Part shown: piece after piece, positions 24,401-36,400 of the stretch
Position numbering within the stretch: the first letter of the stretch is position 1
Layout: every line of letters starts with the position of its first letter
Assembly (NCBI GenBank): GCA_963281255.1
Contig: OY725495.1
Location: forward strand, 2,728,001-2,792,000
DNA from: Aphrocallistes beatrix
Lineage: Eukaryota > Porifera > Hexactinellida > Sceptrulophora > Aphrocallistidae
Length of the DNA: 64,000 nucleotides
Direction: 5' to 3'
Notes under the pieces: model-generated
What the model was told of the DNA's origin: nothing
Seen by the model: the letters and a program-made list of their open reading frames with translations, nothing else
The model's database searches: none
Program-made: the position numbers and the translations under genes

Positions 24401-27400
24401 CTCCATATTCGAATTACTCATTTTATGATCTTTCCACTCGATTAATCTCCCACAAGGTTAAATATTCTCACTGTGCCACCTCGTACCACTTATGCCATCA
24501 TATACAATGGTGATAACTCGTGATATGTGCTATAGGATAGCAAATGCCGAAAATACTTAATTTTGAATGAAAGTAATTGAGTTAAAACCTTATAAAGTGG
24601 GGTAATTATAATATGGAGAATTCGAATTTGAAGTCAAATTAAGTGTATCTCTTACCAATTAAATACCTTGACTCGCTAAATAAATCAGTATTATAACTAC
24701 TTGTACGGGGAATTATGGGGGGTGCGAATACTTTTGTTCAGGCAGTGTATATACTCTGACATCATGTTTATATATGCTGATAATATTATTAAGGTCCTAT
24801 TCTGCTTGGTAAACGATTTTCGGCTAATCATGTATTATTTCAATCGGCTACTACTTCATCCCTAGTCCATAATTTTCAGTCTACTGTGAGGCATTATATT
24901 GAGTAGGCTATGTAATAGCTCTAATATTTGACTCGAAAAATAATGTAAATTGACCAAAAACTAATTGAATATTTATAGCATATAAATATGATCATGTAAA
25001 ATACATAAAATATTTATATTTAATATAGCAAATGTTTTTCTGCTAAAAAGTTTGTGTCTAATGGCATGAGTAACAAATAGGCAAACAAAATTTTTTCAAA
25101 TTAGTTACTAAAAATATATCTAGGTTTAATAATAAGAGAATATCTGACAACCCTAGTCTAACAGGGTGTAGAAATCTATCACTAATTAGGCGACCAAGAA
25201 GCTAAATTCCCGTCTGACAATTAAGGAACATATACCAAGGAAACAAACCTCGCAAGTGTTACAGTGGTATCTGGATTCAACATGGCGACTGCAGTCGTTG
25301 CAAGTGTAAATGAACTTGTCATGACCTTGACAATGAAGCTCATAAGCTAGAGCTAAAGTAGAGTATTTCGCACGTCTGAGAGAAGAAAATTCTAAATGTC
25401 TTTCTCGAGCAAGGGTGAGAAAAGGGTCGCGTCCTTCCATTAAATCACATTGTACTAATCCATCCAGATCCTCGATTGGACCGAGATCACAATCTGGCTG
25501 GATCTCAATCACAAAGAAAGACTAAAGAAACAATACATTTAAAACTTTTCAAGTACTAGCCGAGTAAGCCGTTAAGAATAAAAAATTTACAAGGTTACTA
25601 TTGGATGATCTGCCTTTTTCAAGATTGGGGATGATTCACTCACATATTCAAAATTCGAATCTAAACTTAGTCAAAACTTTTAAAATAAGTTTTTGCTTAA
25701 ATTAACTACGTAAGTAAGTTTAAGTTCAAGCTAGCCAATTATATGTAAGCAAAAGTTAATTTTTACAGTTTTAACTTTGTTTTGACAAAGTTTAAGAAAC
25801 GCTAGTGAATAGCCCCTAGACTTCCGAAGCATAATTCCTGTGTGAAATTTTAATCAAAAATCCCCTCCCAGACGGGATGGGAATGTGTTTTCAGCTTCCT
25901 GAGATTATGTACAACATGCATTATGTCATCATTCCAGGAACATGGGAGCATGCTCCATCCCAACTGCGAGGGCTTTTTTCATTGAACATTTTATCAAATA
26001 TGTGACCACTTCAATAACTTTGAAAGATACACTTTACATATGAATTTCCTTTTAGGAGCAAAACTACAGAATTTAGATTTTTTTGTCGAGTCATCATAAG
26101 GTAAGGAAGATGACTTTAGCATGATATCATAGCAACATATATACAGAATATTTCATCAATCAAAAGTTTTATTCAATCTCTTCTTATTCGTTAAATATTA
26201 AAATTATTAGGAATTTATGACCAATCAAAATTTTACCACTTTAACTAAAGGCGGGTTAATGTCAAATTGATTTGAAAATTAGGTGAGTCATTATCTACCT
26301 TCAATGTGAATATCTACCTATAAACAAAAGAATAAAAGTAACAAAACCATGCGTAATCATACTGATTTAGTAAACATTGAAAATTGTAGGGTTGGGTGGA
26401 AATCTCCCTATATAGTCGCATCTTCCCAAAAGATTTCAACTCATTATCTCTTAAACTCTGGTCAGGGGTGTGATCACGGCCGGACGGATCATTATCACTC
26501 TTTTCAATAGTGTGTATCCTGTACAATTAGTCTATCGATTCAAAACAATACAGTCGAAACCAGTTTTTTTCTTACTATTTCAGAATCTTAATTATGTAAA
26601 AATTCGACTGTACTAATTGTATAGAAAGCACACTAAAAATTGATATGTTTCTAATTAAACTCATCGTTAGGCGATAGTCCCCGATAGTCCCCCATAGAGT
26701 AGGGGATTTTAATAATAATTGTATTGCAAGTAATATTCTGACACTAATCCAATGTATCTTTTATCGAAAGACAGACCTCTCTATGCTTGTCAGCACAATA
26801 AGATATCTTTTGTGCCAGTTCGTCTCCGCCGTTGATAGGAGTAGATTTTCCCTTTATTTTACGAGCAGTAGGATTCTTCTTGTTCTTGGTACCTCTCCCT
26901 CCTTTTTTGCTGCCACGACCCTGAAATAAAATAAGTGTGAAATTAGAATTAAATTAATTACTTCTATAATTTACATAGTGGTTTATCAACAATTTTAAAG
27001 GGCCAAAAGATCACTAAACAAAATATAAAATATTATCACTTCAATCCAAATAAATCCTTCAGGTGGCAAGAGAATTCAACAAATTCTTTAATACTAAGCA
27101 TTATATGGCTTCAGTGGAATAGAAAGTGACTTTGACATATTGGTGATCTTGTCAAAGATGGTTGCAATGAGCAGTTAGATAAAATTAAATAATTGAAATT
27201 GTGACCACGCTTTAACTGTCCAACATTCTTTAGGAATGTTTAAAATATTTTTCATTGACCAGTATAATCTGGATGGTCAGCAGGCCTTTAATGAAAACCA
27301 TCTTTTTTCTTATAGTCCAGGACCAAAACCTGGATTTAGGGGCCAACCGAGAATTTTGAGAAGTATGAATTTTTTGGTGGTTTTGAGTTCTTGGGGACCT

Positions 27401-30400
27401 CCTTGAGAGTTCATATTTCTCAAATTTCTCGATTGACCTCCCGTGGTCCTGGACTATAAGCGATAGAGTTTACTAAATATTCCTAGATAATATCTCTATG
27501 AACCACAGCCACACTTGTCAAAACATTCGTATAGGGATTATGCATATATTTGTTAATATAGTTGTTTATGCATAATCTGGCACGGGGCCAGAGGGGGCGG
27601 ATAATATTGAATTTTAATGTAGGATTTTGGGAGTGGACGGTTCTAAGGTCATTCCCGAGTATAGTTGGGAGAGGGATTATGCATACGTGGATCTTAACCA
27701 TGAACAAATTACTAATACATTCACACTTTCGTTCAGGTTTTGCCAGGTCGATTCCATGTTCATTTTTTTCAAAAAGTTTTGACCAATGGAAAAGTGTCTC
27801 ATTGCATGTTTGGAGCCAGTTGAGGATGTGGTAAGCAAGCTCTTTTATCATCTAAATTATTAACCTGGTGCCTCCCTGTGTTAGTGAAGTAAACCTTAAA
27901 CGAACTCTCAAACCTTCATTCTATAAATGAATTACTACTTAGGGCATTCAAAAAGTTCTCATCTCATATCTGTATCTCAAATGATAGTGAAAATAGGATA
28001 TTTCCGATTTGTCCATTGTATTCCTTAGGGGATCAGCTTCCAATTTATATATTGGTTTATTTTAAAAGGACAATTATTGTGGTTCCTACATTAGATTTTT
28101 TGTGCATCGGTTTAGGGTAGTGTCGAAAAGTTGGAATCTCCCCATTGAAAATGGCTTAAAACTAAATTTGGAGAATAAAAGTTGTGAAAATCGTAGAATA
28201 AGGTCATTAAAAGGTGAAATAATTAAGAACCAATGTGAAAAAGTAAACGGGAGGTGTTCAATAGTATTGCTCGTGTTGAAAAAATATCATACCACTTTTA
28301 GTGGATTTTTTGTCAATTTTCGCCACTCAAAAAGTGGGACAAAAATGGTAGTAAACCACTTCAAAACATAGTATTCCCTCAGCCTCAAACTATAATACTT
28401 CAGAAAATTCAATCTATATGTTAGTTGATGCGTAGAATTCGATGGAGGGATCAGTTTTAATCTAAATTTGCTCAGAACTGAAATATATCAAAGGGAACCC
28501 GAAAAATCACGTTCAAAGGGACTACCTTAAACCGATGTACAAAAATATAATGTAGGAACCACAACAATTGTCCTTGTAAAATAAACCAATATACAAATTG
28601 GAAGCTGATCCCCTAAGGAATACAATAGACAAATAGAAAATATCCTATTTTCACTATCATTTGAGATACAGATTTGGGATGAGAACTTTTTGAATGCCCT
28701 AAGTAAAAAGGAAAAGGATTACCTCATCTTGCTTCCTCTCTTGTTCTTCATGATCAATTTCTTTGATGAAATCTTCGATTATATTCGGCCAGAAATCTCC
28801 TTCAAAATATGGCATCGCTGTAGGATTGGAATCATTTTCTTGGTAATAACTGAAGATATCCTAATCCCAACAATTTTTGTAACGATAAAATACAAGTATT
28901 ATAGGACCGGAGGTGTCCTGGGTATTTGGACAGCCACTGCCTATGAAACGTGGTGCAGGCAATGTCATTCAAATATGTTTACTTATTATAGAAATAATTT
29001 TAAAAATAAAGACAATTCGTAGGATAATTATGTACTATTTCTATTAATTCAAACCAAAACAAATTGGTTACGACAATAAATGAAAATATTATAGTGTATA
29101 ATAAAATAAGACTTGCCTCCTGATTCGTATATAGGCTTGTTCTGTTCTGGAAATTTTTGCTGTACTCAACTCTATTTATAGACCTCAGTTTTGCGCACTT
29201 GATGCTAATTCCCGTTTTACCATTGAAAATCAATGTATTTATGTTTTAATATATAGACAGTTCTAGGAATTATATAAGAATAAAAGTTTGAGTCAGATAT
29301 GTAAGAACCGATGGGATTAATCGAACGGAAACTAGTCATTTGAATCCAATGAGGCAAATTCGAATAGTGTTACTTCTTATGGGATTTTAGCCACTTTTTA
29401 CCACTCAAAATGTGGCAAATAGAGGCCAGGGGCCTTATTCACTAAGAAAACTTAAGATTTGCTTAACTTTTGAATCTTCAAAATTAGAAGTGATTTTTAA
29501 AGAATTCGAATAGATTGCATACTCTATTAATTTTAAGTGGTACAATTGAAATGCTTGACAAATTTTGACTCATTTGTTAAACTTTTCAGAAAGTTACGTA
29601 ATATTTTAAGTTAAGTATGACGTCATAATACTTAAGTATGACATCACAAATATTTCGAGAGTGACTTGGAATATTTCCAGTATTTAGGTAGTTTATATTT
29701 CTATTGGTATCATTGAACATCTATTTACCCAAATCGTAATGCAACTCTTCAAAATTTCTATTATATAAAGTTATATAAAGTTAAGCAAATCTTAAGTTTT
29801 CTTAGTGAATAAGGCCCCAGGATCTTAAAGAAATTAATATTGCTTCGCTAGGTAAAAAAGATAGGTCGCTGAATTTATCATTGTATAGGTTATTTTCTAT
29901 GTAGAATTCATTGTAATAATTATTTTGCTGTAGAATTGATGATAACAGCGATATTGATGAACAAAACAGCAAAATCTATTTTTATTAAGTGTCCAAAACT
30001 GAGGTCTATATATGGAGTTGGGTAACCGCAGAATTTTCAAGAGCTGAACAAGCCTATATACGAATCAGGAGGCAAGGCTTCAATGAGTTCAATGGGTTAA
30101 ATGGATATAGCCCATCTCTATTACATTTAGATATACAAAGTCATTCCTGGAACTTATTGAATGCCTCAAGTAGATTACCTTATAACTAGTCACAGCTCCC
30201 TTCTCCATTGCTTTGTCTAACATAGCTTTATACCATTCTTGCAATCGTTTTGGTTTAGGAGTTTTCTGTTCAGTTGGATGGCAGTGAAAGATGTAATCAT
30301 CCCCTTCACTAGGGGGGCAAGCCCAGATGTGAGCATATAGGTATCTATATAAAATAAGAAATAAATTCCTTCATTCGTGCTGCTTTGGTAGAAACATGCT

Positions 30401-33400
30401 ACAAATTTAAGTGATATTTACTCAATACTGTAGTATCTGTTAAGATCAATTATTCCTCCCAACTAAAATCACAAATTCTGATACCCCTCCTGAACCTGAA
30501 CCTGAATATACTATCCCATTAGTTCTCTATTATACTTAGATACGTAAATAAATTCAAGTTTATAAAGAATCATTAATGATTATAATTAATTTGCGCCTAT
30601 AGGAACTATATTTTCCCTTAAGAGAATCAAAACAACACGCCTAGAACGATTTATGGACTATACAGTATATCTCAGTATATCACTGCATTGTGTAGTGAGA
30701 ATTTGTAATCTGTTTAGCCTGTTACAGCAAGTTTATGGACGTACCTGGTGTGCACGCGTGGGCATCACCAACTAACTAGGGTACTAGTCGATCGTGTAAA
30801 AGAAGAAGATCCCAATCAAGATCAAAATTTCAAAAAGGATCGCGACCGATCTCGATCTTTTTGATCGTTGTCGTTGCATGACAGATTTTTTGTATGAACT
30901 AAAATTCAAATAGTACCTCTCAAGCTCAGCTATCAGAATATGTAATAGTATTTTAGTACTATAAGAAGACGGGCATGCCTAATTTCCGGGACGGGACGGG
31001 ATCCCGTACCGGAAATTAGGTATCTTAACCAGTCCCGTCCCGGAAATTAGGCATGCCCTAAGAAGACTTAAATTATTAACAGCATAAGAAAATTAATAAG
31101 TTAATGATAGTCAGGAGAGAAGACTACAGAAATCTTCAAAAATGTTCGTGAAATGTTTGGGAAAGAAAAAAATCGCGAAGGTTCAGAAAAAACTTTATAT
31201 AAAAGCATAAGATCATTGAAATGTATTACCGACATGTATAAACAACAAGCGCACTTCGCTTGCTTGTGCTGCGTGGCTGGCGGACACTTTGTGTCTTCCG
31301 TAGGCAGTAGGCACCCTTCGGATGCCTACGAGTTTTAATATTAAGGATATATACAAGTACAAGTGCTTAAATCAGTAATCAAAATGTGCGTAATCATCAT
31401 TATATGCGAAACAAGCTATAATTATGACTAATTTAACCAATTTTCTTGCATGCTTTCCGCAGTCATAATAACAGTATTAATGTTTATTTAGCGTCGGAAA
31501 TCATTTTAGACCAATTGTTGAAAAATATGTGGGAAATTTCATTGGAATGTACGAATATTCCTGCATTGCCAGGGAATGGTAATCTGACTGACTTGGGCTA
31601 TATCTCAATTACTGTAAGTGCTAAACACTAATAAATGATGTCATATGATAGGTAATAGGGGACTTCCTATTCACTAATAATATAATTTATTCGCCTAAAT
31701 ATTTTAGTTTTATAGTTATGGGTCAATATCCTTTGATGACATATTGGCCCATAACTGTAAAACTATAATATTTAGGCGAATAAATTAATTTACTAGTGAA
31801 TAGAAAGTCGCCTATTATCTATCATATGATATCATTTATTAGTTTTTAGCACTCACAGTTATTGAAATATAGCCCAGGGGCCTTATCACTAAGAAAACTT
31901 TTGAATCTTCAAAATTAGAAGAGATTTTTAAAGAATTCAAATAGATTGCATACTCTATTAATTTTAAGTGGTACAATTGAAATGCTTGACAAATTTTGAC
32001 TCATTTGTTAAACTTTTCAGAAAGTTACGTAATATTTTAAGTTAAGTATGACATCACGAATTTTTCGAGAGTGACTTGGAATATTTCCAGTATTTAGGTA
32101 GTTTATATTTCTATTGGTATCATTGAACATCTATTTACCCAAATCGTAATGCAACTCTTCAAAATTTCCACTATATAAAGTTATATAAAATTAAGCAAAT
32201 CTTAAGTTTTCTTAGTGAATAAGGGCCCAGGTTAGTAAGATTACGTTTCCCTGGCAACGCAGGAATGTGTGTATATTCCAATTAAAATTTCCACATATTT
32301 TTCAACAACTGGTCCAAAGTGAGGTTTCTACGCTAAATAAACATTAATACTGTTATTATGACTGCGCAAAGCATGCAAGAAAATTGGTTAAATTAGTCGT
32401 AATTATAGCTTGTTGCGGAATATAATGATGATTACACACATTTTGATTACTGATTTAAGCACAGTGGCGGCGCTAGCTCTCCGGGACTGATGGGGCTGAA
32501 CTGGGCTGGAACTATTTTTGGTGGGGCTGAACGTGTAATTATAAAATTGCACAAAACAATATTGAATAATTACTTTAGTCACATTGTGAATTATTTAGAG
32601 TTAGATGTCCATTGAATCAACCTAATACTATCTTCCTCTATTATTGCTACAATTGAGATAGTAGTAATTATTACAATGGTGATTATTCGAAATTTAATAT
32701 TATTACAATGGTGATTATCGAAATTTGATGCTACACAATAATGAATTTTCAATAATAAAAGTTCTGTTTTAAATATTTTTTCTAAAAGTTCCCTAGTCTG
32801 TCTCTTCTCAGCCCCATCAAGTGATGGGGCTCTAGTCCCATCTCTAGCGCCGCCACTGAGCACTATTGTTCATATATGTCGGTAATAAATTTCAAAGATC
32901 TTACACAGGAGAAGAATTTTTTTGAATGATGTGAATAAGTCTGAAGATACTAACCAATCCCTGGTCCAAAATATTTAGGGAGTACAATTGACTTAGTGTA
33001 TAGAATGCTATGCTTGATGATATAACGATGTTAAAATAATAAAGTAATACCCTTGATTCTTGCAGTATTCTAGGTAGCTAATGAGAATATCGTGGTACAC
33101 ATCTGTCCTGAGTTGTTTCGGTCGGAAGAAAAAGACGGAATCCAGATATGATATGTACACTCGTCTTGTATTCGGCTCGGGGCAGTCAGCTCCGTACTCT
33201 TGTACGTGCATTCCATAGAAACAAACCTCAACATTATCTACCATCTCAAATGCGAATAAGGCTTTGGTGTGGTAAGGAAATTTACTCTCATGGTCAGTGT
33301 ATCTAAAGATTACATGAGAGTAAAATGAAATGCTAAATGCAAGTGCGGAATAAATAAAAATGAATAAATAATTGATAGACAAAAACCAAAAGGTTTATGG

Positions 33401-36400
33401 AAAATGGAAAAAAAGTTTGTTGTAGCCCTTACAAAAACTTTCCTACAAAAGCATTAAGTATCTTTGCGGCACACTACATGTGTATTAAATGCTCAAATGT
33501 GTTGTGAGCAAGGCCGCAAAGAGGCCGAATGCGGAAAACAAAAAGGATTTCAAAAAGTCCCAAAGGAATCGTAATGTTAAACTTACCTGTTTCTCATCTT
33601 ATGTTTGAGCTCCATATATTTGTCACCAGTAGATACCAGCCTGATAAAAACTTCTTCCTTACAATCTTTTTCCTGAAGCATTATATTAACTCTGTCTTCG
33701 ATAAACCTACTGATGCTGTAGTGAGGTAACTCCCTAGCGGTATAGTTGACTCGGACCTCGTTTGTAATATCACACTTCGTGTCAATACAATTCTGGCAGG
33801 TGAATCCATTAGGAAACAGCGGACTCAAGTAGAGAACGCATACCTGGTGAAATCTCCTGAAACAAGACTTGCAGTCGATGAATCTGTAAAATAGAGAAAA
33901 ATCGTGATAAATTCATAAAAGCATGAAGCCTCACTTTCCGTTCTTTACATATTAGTGCCCGTTTATTTTAGTCTCTAATGAGACAAAAATTCCGGGACGA
34001 AAGTTCCGCTTACCGTTGATCAAATGCAAACCTTAGTGGATCGATTTTTAATGTTAATACAATTTCTATTGTTGATCAATTTCAAACCTTAGTTGATCAA
34101 ACGCAAACCTTTGTTGATCTAATGCAAACCTTCAAATTCGATCAATTGCAACGCCCTCAATTATTGTCCTCACTTAGTATAGCTACTTACTGGAGGTGAT
34201 TTTAGTACAGTCGACTCCGCTTAATAGGGCCACTGGTTACTCGGGTCAACCGCTTAATCGGGCCACTTTTGTCAGGACCCGAATAGCTTTCACACATAGA
34301 GGTTAATACAAAATATTTTCGGTTAATAGGTCTCTCCGCTTAATCGGGGCAAAAGTCCTCTGACCGATGTGACCCTATTAAGTGGAGTCGACTGTATATA
34401 AATATAGGTGACAAATCGTTGAATTACTCACTTCACAATCTTTCAACTTAATTATTCTCCCACAGATTGAGAATTTTCAACCTATATTGTGCCACTAACG
34501 CCATCAGATACAATGGTGATGATTCGTGTCATGTGGTATAGGGTAGCAAATGTTAAAATATTTAATCTTGAAGAATTATTGTTAGAAGCTTATAAGATGA
34601 AGAATTTGAATGTGAAGAAAACAAATTCGGAACCAAATTTAGTGTATCTGTCACTGATTAAATATCATTAATAAATAGACTAGTATTACAATTATTTGAA
34701 TGGAAAATATTGGGGTGTACGAATACTTTTGGCAGGGGAGTGTAGTATGCTTACTGATTAAGTTGATTAAAGGAGATATAATATACAGGGTGACAAATAA
34801 GTTCTGTTACAAGCTTTATTGGCTATAAAATTTATAAAACTTGAACAATCTTGGTTATTATGGTCTTTAGAGATTGTAATTCGAATATTTTCAATGATTT
34901 TAAAATATTTTTTTAGTTTAAGATCTGGAACTGTGTTTTGTAGGTGAGTTTGGTGAAGAAAAAATGTGTCCCGGCCCACAGCGAAAATCGGGAATCAGGT
35001 CCGACTGCTTTTCAATTTATCTTACTAGAGTCTTCAAATTATAGGAAAAATAGCTCACACATTTTCCTCGAACACTCTCAATTTGTAGAAATAGTATACG
35101 ATGTTCAGATCAGTGCATTTTGAGAACCTTATGGATCAGATTTTTTCGTGACATGAAAAAAGTGCCATTTTGGGTGATTTTGCACCTAATTTAAACTCTC
35201 GAATGAATCTTTTGTCAAATATTTTCAAGGTGAATAAAAGTTAATTACAATATCTAAAGACCATAATAATAAGATTGTTCGAGTATAAGAAAATTTATAC
35301 CTAATGAAGCTTTGAATAGAACTTATGTGTCACTCTGTAAGTATGTAATCCCCTATAATCAACCTACTGAGATGTATAAAAGGAAGAGAAATACTGGAAA
35401 AAATCTCGATATAAACTGCCTGTCCAAAGGTATTTGGATACCAAATTGATCTACTACATCTTAAATAATACTAAAATGAGTTAATCCTTGGATGTCAATT
35501 CATTCAAACAATAACATCTACTGAAAATCTGACCTCAAATTCGAAATCTAGACACTTGAATCATTGAGTTTACGATGGGCACGCGGAAAGTTTTGAGCCA
35601 CGAAAAAAGTATTTGATCTAGTAATAATAAAATTTCACAGCATTATTTCAAACTATTCAAACCTAGCTTGTATGCAAAGTTTCATCCTTTCAAACCACTT
35701 TTCAATGAGATTACATCACTGTAACCTGGTGAAGGTCTCAAAGATGGTCTTTATAGGCATTAACGGCTGCTTCAGGAGACCCAAAAACGATCCCACGCAA
35801 GAGATCTCTCACTTTAGGGAACACAAAGTAGTCGCAGGAAGATAGGTCTGGAGAATATGACGTATGGCTAAGGACCTGGATTGGCTTATCGGCTGTAAAA
35901 TCTCGAGTTACACCCTGCAGTACAGTGTATGCACCTGCATTATCGTAGTGCAAAAATAATCCAATAGTCCCGACTTCTGGCATTGTTCAAGTTTTTTTTC
36001 AACACCACAGGGAGACAAAAACACCACAGGGAGACAAACTGTACATTACAGTTCAGCATTAATTGTACTAGGATTTTTTAACAGTCTCGATGCCACATAG
36101 TACCTTTTGTCGACAAATATAGCGACTATCTGCTTTCCGGTCAAATGCCTCAGCACCACTTTTATTGGAACATTCTCACCTAGAAACACCCATTCTTGCG
36201 ATTGAGCCTTCTTTTCAAATTTATAGGAGTATGTCCACGTTTCATCACCAGTAATTATTTGAGAAAAGCGATTAGACGTCCCCATACCAAATTTAAAGGG
36301 CATTAGCTTACACCAGTCGGACATAGGACCTCTGAGCAATTTGCGGTTAAAAATTTTGTCGCGTCATCATCGCCTAATTTTTAATGATAAATGCTTATTA

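Larger units (their letters stand above)
22800..24915. repeat. Large foldback element, copy with three nested insertions
   Basis: Same family as 54353-55430: arms with ATATTACCAGCATATATAAA, CATTGCGCAACAGG and ACATTCCTGCGTTGCTATGG-type words, and right end TGTGAGGCATTATATTGAGTAGGCTATG. Interrupted by elements at 22862-23158, 23482-23749 and 24272-24747. Its left end lies within about 60 nt of the acceptor of exon S. Confidence 0.8.

Noticed and set aside
30770-30890. GATC-rich stretch resembling a structured RNA
   Set aside because: Simple GATC/AAGATC words, no consistent stem set; similar words near 40740 suggest a decayed repeat.
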